Source of the DNA: Anopheles merus
Taxonomy: Eukaryota; Arthropoda; Insecta; Diptera; Culicidae
Direction: 5' to 3'
Length of the DNA stretch: 64,000 nt
Assembly: GCF_017562075.2 (NCBI RefSeq)
Contig: NC_054083.1
Coordinates: 44,246,269-44,310,268, forward strand
The translations under genes were made by a program, and so were the position numbers. This document shows, one piece after another, positions 24,185 through 35,830 of the stretch; within the stretch, counting starts at the first letter, position 1, and each line of letters starts with the position of its first letter. Under the pieces are notes generated by a model that saw only the letters and a program-made list of their open reading frames with translations, was not told where the DNA came from and did no database searches.

Positions 24185-24258
<74 letters not shown>
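24185..24258. repeat. (TG)n microsatellite, about 74 bp
   Basis: About 37 TG units, read as CA repeats on the nemo sense strand. If nemo uses the distal poly(A) site this would be in its 3' UTR. Confidence 0.96.
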
Positions 24259-24259
<1 letters not shown>

Positions 24260-26348
24260 AAGAGTTCGTCTGAACTGAGATTAATGCCAATACAGCAACA
24301 TACTAGGGAGTAGTAGTAGTAGTAGGTGGCTCCGATTACAAAAAAGGGGGAGCGTTTATGCGGCAGGGACTGTATTGTAATTGGATCGAAACGTTCCCGG
24401 CATGCTATAGTAAGCCTTTCTTCGTTTGTGAGTGATCCGTTTTTTTTTCACTACAATAATATTATTAGTACACTACCCCACACACACAAATACACAAACG
24501 ATTCTGTTACATTGGCTGCATGTGTGTGCGTGCCGTGTGCAAGAACAATTGTATATGATTTTACTGTTACTGCCGCGCTACCTCGCTGTTTTCGTGTACA
24601 TCTATCGCGCAATCAAACAAACGCTAAATATCATATCACACAAGCAGACAATGTTTTCTTTATATTTTTTTCTTGTTCAATGTTGTTTCACAAACACACA
24701 CACACATACCCGAAAATGATTACTAACTGTGTTACGATATTCCCTTTAAATGTGTATATCTCGTTGTGTGTTTCTCCCTCGCTAGAGCTAGTGTGTGTTT
24801 TTGCTTCTTCTTTTTTTCTCACTTAAACTTTAATTATTGTATGTTTCTATAGCCTGTCTTGTGCTACAATTATAGGGACAATGCATAACACACGGAGAGT
24901 TTGGTGGACCATTCTACAGCTTTTCCACTTGCTAAAATGCAATTTCTTCCAGTACAACGAAGATGTGTGTGTGTGTGGGTAGGTAGTATTCCATTACGCT
25001 TGCTTGACGGTCTGTGTAAATGTGAGTCCACCTGCCATTCCTCTGACACTATATATCAAAACCGTCTCACCCTCCTGTGGGAAGAAGTGTTCGATCCAAT
25101 TGTTTTGTTAATATTATTCATTATCGTTCTTTTCCCCCAAAAAGGTAAGGTGTTTCGCTCCCCATCCATCGGAGCTCCTTCTACTGAGGTGTAGCGGCGC
25201 GTCGACACGAAGACTTCTTAAAATGACCTGCATTTAGAAGCTGTGCCTGAGGCTTCACGCGTTAACCATATGCAGTTGATTAATTACACGAAAAACTACA
25301 CTTGTTAAGCCCTACCACACACATTCACAACAACATCACATGCATTGCTCTTGGGTGAGGGATTATACTGGCAGGGATTGTTTGTGCTGTTTTGCAATAA
25401 TAATCGTATAGACACGCATTATTCCAGTACACAGTGCACAAACGAAACCATTGCTACAATGCACACCTTGAGAGAAATGGTATTATGTTTCTCGCAGCTT
25501 TTTTTTCTCCACAGATGCGTCTATCGCCTAACTGCATAAGTGTGTGTTTTACGAGCGTTTTTTCTTTACACACAGACACAACATATTCTTAGTATTAGGA
25601 GCATTGATACTATTCGCCCTTCTTCAATACACAGTATCCTCAAACCCTACAAATTTGCTGCTCTATAATCTTCACAAATGTAATTGTTGCTACTACTTGC
25701 ACTTTAAAGCGTAATACACGGGGCGTGCTTGTTTCCGTATGTGAGTATAGTGTTGTGTTGCGACCGCTTTTCCTTCGCACGGTCGGATCTTCTCGTCCGC
25801 TTGCATTAAACCAGCATCAGCCTCCTTTCTGTCTGCAAATCTGCACTCATCATCACTTTGTCCGTGTTTGGCCTGACGAAGCACGTCTGCAGCGTTTGAT
25901 TTGTTTGATGGAGCACACAGTGTGTTCAACATAAAATTGAAAGGAAAGAAAAGAAAATAGTGAGCAAATATAAACATAAAATAAACATGAAAACTAAACG
26001 AAGCATTGAAAAGGCGTACCAGGAATGTTAACTCCACCAGGAAGAGTAACACAAAACACCGAAAAGCACTAAAACGTAAAATATGAAAGAAATCCGTTTC
26101 AGGATAGAGCCACCGTCGTCATCATGAATCGTAAGAGTAGGAAACAATAATAAACTAATTGCAAAATTGAAAAGAACAACTAAAAAAAAAGAACCAATTG
26201 AATTGTTTTTGCTTTCGTCTATTTGTTTTCCTATGTATGTGTCTCGCTTTCTCTCTCTCTCTCTCTCTCTCTGTTTCTCTTCCCCTTTTTCTTTGCTTTC
26301 TCTCTGTTTCTCCTTTGCTTACTCGCATTTATCTACCTCTTTTTCTGT

Positions 26349-26354
26349 TTTATT
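26349..26354 (-). promoter_or_regulatory. Candidate proximal poly(A) signal for nemo
   Basis: AATAAA on the minus strand, about 2.97 kb past the nemo stop codon. It is the first perfect hexamer I find after the stop. Confidence 0.3.
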
Positions 26355-29322
26355 GGGGACTTGTATGTTAGCAATCAAAAAAATTGTCTCAACTCGATCC
26401 CTTATCAAATATACACATGCTTAAAACCTACTGGTGGCGCGCATCCGACCTCATTCTCATGTAAGTGTGTGTGGTGTGTGTGACTTTCTATTTGAGTTTT
26501 TGTTGCTTGGCGCTAATTTATACTGCTAAACTAGATGCTTACACCACTCCTTCACACCTAATCGTTTTCCCGATACGGCCATACGGGTCCTGTCGCTCAG
26601 TGGCGTGTTTCATTGAGGAAGAGAGCAAACAATCGATGTTGTTTCTCAGTGTGTGTGTGTGTGCTTCTTCGTCAGTTCGCTTCAGTCGCATAAAATGAAT
26701 TAGCAATCTCCGCCGCGCGTTCTTCTTGGTCAAAAACGGTACACGCGAAGGTGTTGCGTGAAATGTACTAAAATTTTAGTGAACTTTCATTGAATTAGGT
26801 ACGCCGAACGCTTACGAGAAAAAACACCGCGACAAGAGAACGCATTTAAATTGTCTTTAAAGTGAAGAGATGCACGTTCAAGTGCACTTGAATGGAAAAA
26901 AAAACAACTAAAATTTGATCTAATTGTACACTACACCACGACGTGAGCACTTCTTCACCATCCTTTCCTAAACCGAAATGGCAGGAAAAACTACCGGAAC
27001 CCACGGAACTGAAACCGGATATACACCGTGCTTTGAATCGTTCTGCATCATTCGCCCCCCAAAAATCTGCTTTTCTAGTGCCCTTTTCCATACCTTTTCC
27101 GCGCCACGTGAAAATCTTATTGCTTCTACTTAACCTTAAACACGCATAATCGTTGAACACGTTTGCTAGAGTTGTTTGTTTGTTTGTTTTGTTTTTGTTT
27201 TAGTTTTGCGGTTATGCTCCGTACACTTGCTACTACTACTACTACTTCTTTCTTGAACGCATGCACGCGCGCAGTCTCTCTCTCGTGCAGGATATTATCC
27301 TTTCTCTGCTTAGTCTCCTCCCCTACTTAACCCTCTGCTGGTTAAAAAGCGCACTACTACCTGCAATCATTCAACCTTATTGTTTATCATTTTATATTGT
27401 ATGCGCCTTTGTTTCTCTCTAGCTCTACCTCGCTAAGGTAGAGGGCTCTTCCACGCTCTTACTGTACAGAGATGAGCGCGTGGAGCTGAGGGTGCAGTGG
27501 TACCATATAATCGCAACCGTCATCATCATCCTTCCATCCTTCCATATTCTGCTAACGCAAAAAAAAAACCTGTACATGCATGATGGTAGCTGTCCTATTG
27601 TAACGTTTTCCATTACTGTGAAAACCTCGGCTTTTGAGCGCTTACATTGAGTGATTGCAATGTAAACAAACTCCTGTCCTGTAGAATGTGGTACATGCGT
27701 GTCTGTGGTACCCCTTCGAGAGGCTGCAGAGTGTATGCTGCAGCTGCCTTTTTTCCATAATCTACTATTTAAAACCGTTTTTCTTATCACTTCTTACCCA
27801 ATGTACCTGCCCACCGCTCCTCCTACTTATTCGCTCTCTTTACGCAGGGTTTTACGACGCTTGCACTTGCGTATGAGGCTGCTTTTACAACTGCACCTCT
27901 CTCTTGCGTGTATGTATTGGTAGAGTTGGGGGTTGTTTTTTTGGGAAAATAATCTAAAAATGTAATTGAATTAAAAAAAAAACACTAATAATGAGATCTT
28001 ATTGAAAGATTTGATTCACCACGTGGGCGAGAGATGACCTTCGCTCTCTTTTTCCTCGCTTTTTGGGGGGGAAGCGGCAGCAATGAAAGCTACGTTCTTT
28101 TCCTCCCCCTGACTCACAATCTATAAAGTCTTTCCCGTTTTCACACGCCACATATACCATGGCGTTCTGTTTGGCGCGTCTTGTTTTGCTCTTCCTTTGC
28201 TAACACACACACATCCGAAGCTTAAAATGTTTGCCGTACATGCCTTAAAAGCTAACGAAGACGCGACAGTAAAGAAACAAAAGGAGAATGGAGAATTTTC
28301 CTAAATGAAATCAATCGTATAAATCGTACCGTCATAGGCTTCCTCTTCTTTTCTTCCGCTATTTACAGGTGTTTACGGTATGTTTCGTTCGCCCACTCGC
28401 CCTCTCTCACACACAGGATGCAAACAAAGTACACGCGTAAGCTTAATTAAACTAGGCAGTCAAAAGGTTCGTCTCGATCCCGGAACAGTTCGCTTTGTGG
28501 TTTTGTGATTGTTGTGTTTGCAGCATGGCCTGTAACCCCTCCCTGTCGGTGTTTGGTACTGGTTTTGTTTGTTTGTTTGTTTTCTTCACCTGCCCTTTAG
28601 AATGTTTGTTCGGAATTGTCTTTTTTTTTGTTTAAGTCAAGTAACACACGAAACAACTGATTGAAATAATCGAAAGGATGCGTCGGCGCTATGAGCGATT
28701 AATTCTGCATACATCATCGATCGGACGTACACTGCTGTGCTTGTTACAGCGACACATTCTTCCTTCCAATTAGTCATTCTTGTTCCCAGATGGCGCTGCT
28801 TGCTACACACACACCTGTCTGTTCTTCTGCACTCCAACTGAGCAGTAGTCCTTCAGGATAACAGCTCCCATCGTGTAATGAGATATGATAACTTAATCCC
28901 ATGCACTAAACCACATACTAAACCGAACAAAAAATACTGTCCCCCTTTACTCGGTTGCGCTCTGATGCTGACGGCCGTACAATAGATAGAGTCTTTGTGT
29001 GTATGTGTGCTTGTGGGTCTGCATGGATATTCACACGTAATATATTACCAGAGAGAGCTCTTGTTCGTGTACGCTCTGGTAAGTGGTGGACCCCCTGGAC
29101 ACCGATTGTCCCATAGGAATGGCAACCTTGAGGTTTAAGGGGTTATTTTCTTCTTCTAGAACCTAGAAACTGACGCCACAAAACACAGATATGCCCCTAA
29201 TGGTCGCTTCTCCTGATACAATCTTGCAAAGAGTCGATTTGTGTTGGTTTGTTCGGGGGGCGGTGGTCGATTCTCGGTTGCATTTACATCGTTCCATTTT
29301 AGGCGGCCATTGCTTCATTATG

Positions 29323-29377
29323 TCATTCCCACTGGTGCGGCGATGGTGGCAGTTCTGATGGATGGGCTACGGTTGAG
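29323..29377 (-). CDS. nmo: nemo last coding exon, conserved C-terminal tail
   Basis: The acceptor AACCCGTAG| precedes 55 nt. The first base completes a Ser codon from the previous exon. Then come STVAHPSELPPSPHQWE and the stop TGA (29325-29323). This is the highly conserved terminal tail of the NLK family; human NLK ends in a related PSEMPPSP..WE sequence. It lies after the kinase domain in a proline-rich C-terminal segment that family studies link to partner binding. The exon stands alone, 4.1 kb from its neighbour, and would have been missed without homology. The 3' UTR follows directly. Confidence 0.95.
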
Positions 29378-30296
29378 CTACGGGTTTTGCACACACACAG
29401 GTTAGATGATGAGCGGATGCGCGGGAGGTACATGAAAGTAGGGAGAAAGAAAAGAAAAACAAACGCAAATCAGTCTCAGTGCAGATGTGCAAAAGAGGTA
29501 GTTGGTTGGGAGGAGATAGAACGTAAATGATAATAATGCTATACATCAGTTTGATGCTTAAATGGCTTAACAGGGAGAGAAATAATACAATTAGTAAGGC
29601 GCACACATGCCAATATAAAACAATCAAACAAGGAACATACTAACGATGTGTGAGACCAGTACAGAAGATAGATGCAATGTTCGTTTAGTTTGCTTTAGTT
29701 TTGAGAGATAAGTATGTTTTGTAATTTTAGGCTGAATTTGAGCTCGTTTAGGAGCGCTAAACGATCAAGATGCAGTTAACGTTCACGCTAGCGAAATACG
29801 ATTATGAAACTGTTGTGTGCAACGGGAAACTTAAATACCATCACAAACAAACGCATGCTTTTCCTTGTTTTCTCATTTGTTTTGTTTTATTCGGTGGCAT
29901 TGTTTTGCAGAGTAGTAACGCGGAAAGTAAGTAAATTGAAATGCAAATTCACAAGACGCAAGCACAGTAGGGAGGGAAAAAGATGGCTCAAAAGGAAACT
30001 GTTACGAGAGGGAAGAAAAAGCCACGCTGAAGCTCGTAACGAGCTTCAGTTTTGATTTTTTTTTTGTAGTAGGTGTTGAGGGCATGTAACAATAGAAAGA
30101 GGGAAAAAGGTGTTGTTACTTAAAATGAAATAAAAATAGAAAATATTAAATACACAATTTTGACGTAGTAGCAGTAGGTATGTGACGAATGTGGAATATT
30201 AGCGGTACAAAGATAAGAGTGTGTGTGTGTGTGGAAAGGGAATTTTTTACGCGGTTTTGTCTTTCCTGTTGGCCCCGGCTGGCTTTTTGCCGGGCA

Positions 30297-30343
30297 GTAG
30301 CAGCAGCAGCAGCAGCAGCAACAGCGGCAGCACTAGCAGCAGG
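30297..30343. repeat. Imperfect (AGC)n trinucleotide tract
   Basis: CAG/AGC units with a few substitutions inside a nemo intron. The frame through it encodes poly-Ala or poly-Ser but has no splice support. Confidence 0.9.
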
Positions 30344-32479
30344 AACGAAATTCGTTGTAAGGAGGGTTGTTCATGGGCAGCAAGTGTTTAGGAGGAGAGC
30401 GTATGGTTTTTATGTTGTTGTTTGCGTGTTGATTTTTGCTTTTCAGCGCAAGCTTACAGCCACAGATAGGTAGAGGAGAGCGATATGAGAGGCGGCGAGG
30501 CGGAAGGAGTAAACAAGCAAATGTTATCGGCCAATTGGCGTGAAGCATAGAGAGCACTTGTGGATATGGGTGGTTTGGGAGCAATATGCAACAGTTGGGA
30601 CTGTTTGGTTTTAGTTAAGCAGATATTAGATAAGTTTGTGTAAAATTCTTCAGTTGTAAAGGTTTTATTGGGAGGGTTTGGTGTTTTATTTTTAAGTTGT
30701 TGGTTTAAGAAGCTCTTTCTGGTTAAATTAATTGATTTTTTTTATTAGATTTTTTTACTATGATGATATCAAACAAACAATAAAATGTATATTTCTTTAA
30801 AAAAAACATAAATACTTTACAGAAAGTTTATCTAAAATTGGTGCATTTTAAAATAATGTAACATCGGAACAAATGAAAAAGCAATGCAATCACGAAACCA
30901 AGAACTATAGCAAGTGTGTTTAAAATGACGAAAAACTCGTCATGCAGCCAAAATGCAAGATTGTGTCTTTGGAACAGTATTAGAAAGAAGAACATAAACT
31001 AACATAAACGTAACACAAACCACAGAGCAAATTATGCAAGAAGAACAAGTGAGAGATAACACTTAGGGAGGGAAATTGCTTGGCAAGCTAGCAGTTGTTA
31101 ATTGCAGTAACGACACAGTAGTAAAATGGATCTCGAAGAGGAAAGAAAGAAGAAAGAAACCAACCAACAATGAAATGAAAGCTAGAACGATGCAAAAACA
31201 CAGATAAACGAAATGCGAGTATGGATTGATGAGAGCAAGTGCGAGGCAAAGAAGTATGAAGATGTTACTGGAGATGCGCCGATATGGTGAGTGAAAAAAG
31301 TTAACAAAGAAATAAAGATAGTTTACAGTGAGGAGAGCAGCAACAAAAACAGTTTTTTAAACAAACACACACACACACAAACACACCTATTTGGCGAAAA
31401 ATCGAAGGCTTGTGGACAGATTTGTAGCAGCATGGAGATACGTCCGCTTTTTGCTTTCCCCCGATCCAACATTCCAGCTGCGTGTGTGTGTATCCTGCCG
31501 GATGATCCATGGCCCCGCGGCACGAAAGTGCGGGCACGCACACAAACACACACACATACGTACACACAGTGACAAAGAGGATTAGTGATTGACACCGTGA
31601 CGCTAGTGGTATGCGCTTTTAGCATCAGCGCTATCGCTATCGTGACAATCTCTTGAATGTCTTCCCCCCCACGGAAAGATGCACCGATGGGAGGCGCATG
31701 GGAGAAAGTCCGAGAGACGGGGGGAGCATCAAACAGTGCATCTGGTCACTATTCTTGTGTGGTTTGATGTGAAATGGAAGGCTCTTCTTCCACACATTTC
31801 CGGCAAATAAATTGTGTGCTGTTTTCGTTTTGCAAATGCAAATGTGATGATTATCCTCTAAAGCTGAGTAGCAGGTCGTACGAGTAGTGACGGTCCTTGG
31901 TTGATGATTTCCACAAGCAAACAACTCATAAGGGGCAAAAGGCATGTGCACACAGAACCGACACAAGTCGTTCCAAAAGTCGCCACACTAATTTGCAGTT
32001 TCTTCTCTTCAAGCGCATCGTTCGGTTTGTTTGCTTTCTTAAATCTCTTGCTTGGCCAGCTTTCTGTCGATTCTTATCGAACACTATTATAGGGAATAGT
32101 GGAAGAGTTACGGCATTACATCGTCGCGGGATGTTCTCTGTGTCACCAACTACTGATCGACAAACTTCACACGCACTGTGCTAGCAGTTGTAGTAGTAGT
32201 AGTAGTGCGCTTCTCTATCTTGTTTTGACACACCTTCCCGAGTGCGTTTGTGAGGCAGACCACCACCTCGCATCTTGCCTTTTTTCTCCCCCAGAGTATT
32301 CAAACATCAGCAACGGATCACACGGCTTCTTCCTAGCTCTTTGCGCGCTACCCGCGGCGGGCATCAGTTTTTCCACCTGCTTGCTACTGATGATGATTGG
32401 ATGATGGTGATATGTGATGATTATTGCTGTTGTCAAACGAAACACAATGACAAAAGTGAGCTTCGATAAACGGACGATA

Positions 32480-32502
32480 GTAGTAGTAGTAGTAGTAGTA
32501 GG
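32480..32502. repeat. (TAG)n tract
   Basis: Seven or more TAG units in nemo intron 8. A shorter tract lies at about 32191-32205. Confidence 0.9.
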
Positions 32503-33468
32503 TAAACATAGTGAAAGTAATAAGAGAGAGAGAGAGAGATAGAGACAGATAGGGTGAGAAAAGAGGAACCACCAGGGGGCGATACACACATAAAACAGGG
32601 AGATGGATTGTTATACCACGAGGGGGGAGGAGGGGGGAGTAGGAGAGCGTGTGGAACAAAAATCAGGATCAAAAACATCCCTGTGTGTTTCTCCCGTGAT
32701 GGAGACGCGCTAGACGGGAACAGGTGGCCGTGGGATTTTTGTTTTTTGTTTTGGTAAGAAGGAAGTGGCATCAGCATACGAATGCATTTAAAAAAAACAC
32801 AAACCCCTCTACGGACACAGTGGGGGACTTGTTTTTGGGATCCTTTCAGTGACGCGTACGCAGGGTTTGCAGCTTTCCTTTGCTTTGCGCCTTCCTTCTG
32901 GGAGCCGATTACTAACATTCCACATTCGTCACTACTTAGATGGTAAATGGTTTTTAAAAATAGATTTTGACAAAAATATCTTCCCTCAAGGGTAGTAGTA
33001 GTAGATAGTTGGAGCCGTATCAGTTGGAATTAGGGCGAGACAAAACAAGGAGAGCAAAAATAGCCGCGCCTTATATGCTTCATGTATCCCAAAGCAAACG
33101 TCATCCGTGTGGTGCAACGGCGGATGAGGTTTCCTTGTAAGGAGAGCGCCGGCTGCGACGAAAAGGGGGTAAACACAGAACGGGGGAAAGACAAAAACGA
33201 AAGTTCTTTATGTACAAAATACACAGCAAAGAGAGCACTCGGTTTGGTAGAGCTAATTTTCATTTTGACGAAAAACAGGAAAAGAGAAAAGGATGGTTGC
33301 GGACAGAGCCGCACATTGTGCATGAAAAACCAGGAGCGCGGGACGTTTTGTCGGCACCTCGGTACGTCACACATCGGCTGTGCACAACCGCATGCAGGGT
33401 TGGGGGAGGGCGGGGTGGCGGCTTAGGGCATGGGAGATGGTTCAGCCCTTTTAGCCTGGTTTACCTAC

Positions 33469-33562
33469 CTAGCGAAGGATTTGAATGCAGCGCTTTGGGG
33501 ATTTATACACAGTGGCACGCGGCCCGTCTGTAGCTGCTCGGCGATGAATTTGTGCATTTCCT
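33469..33562 (-). CDS. nmo: nemo exon, C-terminal extension after kinase domain
   Basis: A 94-nt exon: two bases completing Glu, 30 codons (EMHKFIAEQLQTGRVPLCIN...AAFKSFA) and two bases of a Ser codon. It has an acceptor CAACAG| and a donor CTAG|GTAGGT. It corresponds to the conserved NLK segment after the kinase fold, which packs as a helix and the PLCINPQSAAFKSF block. If the donor is not used, the frame meets TAG after one codon, which would give a protein lacking the last tail. Confidence 0.95.
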
Positions 33563-33672
33563 CTGTTGTTTTGGGGGCGGACCGAGAAAAGCAAAATGGA
33601 GAAAAAAAGGGACATTTTAGTAAACAGTATGTGACACACAAAAACCAAAACAGTTGGATGTTTTGATTTTAC

Positions 33673-33874
33673 CTTTCACCTGCTGCACGGAGGTCAGTTT
33701 GCGTTCCCACAGGTCGTCGAATGCTTGGGTGGCGGATGGCTCGAACTCGCCGGTGTACTGGCGCATGCCGGCGGACGTGGTGTAACAGCACTTACACATG
33801 CAGGAATGGTAACGAAGTCGACCCTCGTCCACGTACGGATGGGCCAACGCATCGATCACGGATATTCTTTTGTC
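33673..33874 (-). CDS. nmo: nemo exon, end of kinase domain and Cys cluster
   Basis: A 202-nt exon of 67 codons plus one base. It starts DKRISVIDALAHPYVDEGRL, which is the last helix of the kinase domain and the common-docking-like region in this family. It continues with the HSCMCKCC cysteine cluster characteristic of Nemo/NLK, then GMRQYTGEFEPSA and FDDLWERKLTSVQQVK. Acceptor is CTCCACAG| and donor GAAAG|GTAAAA. Compared with the fly sequence as I recall it, differences are a few conservative changes such as Val for Leu in HPYVDEG. Confidence 0.97.
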
Positions 33875-35097
33875 CTGTGGAGTTAGTAAATAAGAATATT
33901 ATAAAAAATAACGTTTGCAGCTGGATTGTAGTGATGGATCGATTCTGGCTAGCTCCGAAGTTTTCTGGAATCGATTCCGAATAGTAGGTCCGGGAGTTGG
34001 TTCCAGAATCGACTTCAGAATTGGTTCCGGAATCGGAATCAGCTCCGGAATTGGCTCCAAAATTAGAATCGGCTTTAAAATCGGAGTCGGTTTCGGCATC
34101 TCCATAAGAGACGTTTGAATCCAATAATGCTACGTTTTGATAGCCACAAAGAATTAAAATTTACTTGCAAACGACCTATTCTCATGGATATTCCCGGACG
34201 GATTCAAATCCGGCTAATTCAAATTCTGGAGTCAATTCTTATTCTGTTACCGGAACAAATTGCGACTCCCGTGTCGATTCCGATTCCGGAGCTTATTCCA
34301 ATTCTGGAGCCTATTCTGATTCCGGAAATTATTCCAATTCCAGAATCGATTCCAACATCGGAATCGGCTCCGGAATTGCTTCCGAACACGGAATCGGAAT
34401 CGGGTAGGACCAATTTCGAGCTCCCACCGCTACTGGATTGAGTTATTAATTTTTAGGAGACAAAGCACACTCCAAAGCGAAAGCAATAAACCATTTCACC
34501 CACAACACCACTGCGTCTTTCCAGTGCGACACGTGCGTCTGATTGCGTAAATGAAAAGTACGCTGAACACCATATCTGTGACGTAGGCGGCGTTAATACG
34601 CAAGCAGTTCGATCGGTATTCGTCGTTATGAACCGAACAGCCAAAACAAAGAACAGCCCGTTCACGCTGTTTGCTGTCCGTTGCACTATCCACACGCACA
34701 CCACCCTCTGTATTAAAAGCCGCCTCAGAGCACGTGCCTTCACACCGTGCTTGTCGTGACGATGCAACACACAGCAACCCATACAAACAAACAAACAAAC
34801 AAAACCGATTCCTGCCGCCAATTTGCACGTTACTTTTTCTGGTGAAACCCCCTGCGGAATACATCCAAAACCACCTACGGACAATCTGCAACGGAAGTGT
34901 AATCTAACTTGCGGCACAGAAAGACACAATCCGTCTGAACAGATAGTTTGTTTCTTTGTTTGTTTTGTTGGGTGCGATTTAATTTTAGCATGGCGTTCCC
35001 ATTCAAGCCCTATCCAGTCCCGCCGTGTATTAACTCCTGTCTGTGGTTGTCTAGTGATACACACACACACACACTCTCTCTCTCTCCCCGTACGTAC
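33875..35097 (-). other. nmo: nemo intron 6 (1,223 bp) with transposon insertion
   Basis: A phase-0 intron with donor CCG|GTACGT. Its 3' half on the sense strand carries the 504-bp hAT-like element at 33929-34432, only about 55 bp from the acceptor at 33875. The rest is unique sequence with a CA/CT tract beside the donor. Confidence 0.92.
33929..34432. mobile_element. hAT-like MITE with GGAATCGG-array interior and perfect TSD
   Basis: CTGGATTG occurs immediately on both sides (33921-33928 and 34433-34440), a perfect 8-bp target-site duplication. The termini are inverted: TAGTGATGG on the left and TAGCGGTGG reading in from the right. The interior is a degenerate array of GGAATCGGCTCC-like units, first in one orientation and then the other, which keeps long open frames on both strands with no real protein. 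The 8-bp duplication and TAGNG ends point to the hAT superfamily. No transposase is present. The same ends occur in the gene A intron. Confidence 0.82.
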
Positions 35098-35286
35098 CGG
35101 ATCGAAGACGAGCATTTGGCAGAGCAGATGTACGGCTTCGTGTGTGGCATGGGTGCTCAGCGTGTAGAGTGCGGTCAGTGACCGGGGCTTCGGTGCCCTC
35201 CGCAGCATGTGGCTTCTGGCGCCCTCGCAGGCATGCCGCATATCCTCCAGCGATGGCGTACCGAGCAGTTCGGTGATCAGTTCAAG
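35098..35286 (-). CDS. nmo: nemo exon, kinase C-lobe
   Basis: Exactly 63 codons, phase 0 at both ends. It runs LELITELLGTPSLEDMRHACEG, then the RRAPKP loop, then THEAVHLLCQMLVFDP. This is the MAPK-insert and lower C-lobe part of the CMGC kinase fold. LLGTPS and MLVFDP are standard MAPK-family landmarks. Acceptor is TTCCGCAG| and donor GATCCG|GTACGT. Confidence 0.97.
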
Positions 35287-35362
35287 CTGCGGAAAAGAGA
35301 ACACCCATTATTGAAGTTGTAACGCCAAGGGAACGGAGTTAACGAGGTCAACCGGCTCTTAC

Positions 35363-35572
35363 CTGCTGTACGGGGCTTTGCGCCTGGAAGAGAATGCGCC
35401 GGCCGAGCAGCTCGCCGAAAATGCACCCGACCGACCAGACGTCCACGGCGGCCGAGTAGTGGCGGGCGCCCATCAGTATCTCCGGCGCGCGGTAGTACTG
35501 CGTGACGACTTCCTGCGTCATGTGCTTCGATTGGTCCGGTTCCTCGACGCGCGCCAGCCCAAAATCACAAAT
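35363..35572 (-). CDS. nmo: nemo exon, DFG motif, T-loop and APE
   Basis: Exactly 70 codons, phase 0 at both ends. It starts ICDFGLARVEE, with the metal-binding DFG. The activation loop KHMTQEVVTQYYRAPEIL has the TQE sequence that replaces the TxY dual-phosphorylation motif of classical MAPKs in the Nemo/NLK family. It then runs WSVGCIFGELLGRRILFQ to SPVQQ. Together with the HRD loop this shows an active kinase. NLK is known to phosphorylate TCF/LEF in Wnt signalling and Mad/Smad in BMP signalling. The introns on either side are only 65 and 76 bp. Confidence 0.98.
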
Positions 35573-35637
35573 CTACGACGAGTGGAGATAAAGGTTAACA
35601 ACAAAGGAAATGCAAACGCGCAATTTAAACAACGTAC

Positions 35638-35830
35638 CTTCAGCACACAGTTACTGTTCACCAGCAGGTTGCCGGGCTTGATGTCCCGGTGCAGGATGCG
35701 CGCCGAGTGGAGATACTTCAGCCCGCGCAGGATTTGGTACAGGAACACTTTGATGTGGTCAGCGGACAGGTGCTGCGGCGAGACGATGATTTTGTGCAGA
35801 TCCGACTGGAGCAGCTCCGTAATCACGTAG
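35638..35830 (-). CDS. nmo: nemo exon, hinge and catalytic loop
   Basis: A 193-nt exon: one base completing Ile, then 64 codons from YVITELLQSDLHKII (hinge) to the catalytic loop ILHRDIKPGNLLVN and CVLK. The HRD Asp, the Lys two residues on and the Asn are all present, as needed for phosphotransfer. Acceptor is TTTCACAG| and donor CTGAAG|GTACGT. The LKYLHSARILHRD stretch matches the insect Nemo form, where vertebrate NLK has Gly in place of Arg. Confidence 0.98.

Larger units (their letters stand above)
22312..29322 (-). other. nmo: nemo 3' UTR and downstream intergenic DNA
   Basis: The nemo stop codon ends at 29323, and no coding exon is seen to the left until gene A. On the minus strand this region is A- and CA-rich with several microsatellites, as expected of a long 3' UTR followed by intergenic sequence. 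AATAAA signals read on the minus strand lie at 26354-26349, 23406-23401 and 23150-23145. These imply a 3' UTR of about 3.0 or 6.2 kb. I cannot tell which is used. Confidence 0.5.
29378..33468 (-). other. nmo: nemo intron 8 (4,091 bp)
   Basis: A GT..AG intron splitting a Ser codon (AG|C). It contains an AGC trinucleotide tract (30297-30343), TAG repeats near 32191 and 32480 and a GA tract near 32522. No exon is recognised inside. Confidence 0.9.

Noticed and set aside
33792..34441. Long frames on both strands reading Ile-Pro-Glu or Asn-Ser-Gly-Ala-Asp repeats
   Set aside because: They are translations of the degenerate array inside the hAT-like element. The repeat unit length keeps frames open without coding.
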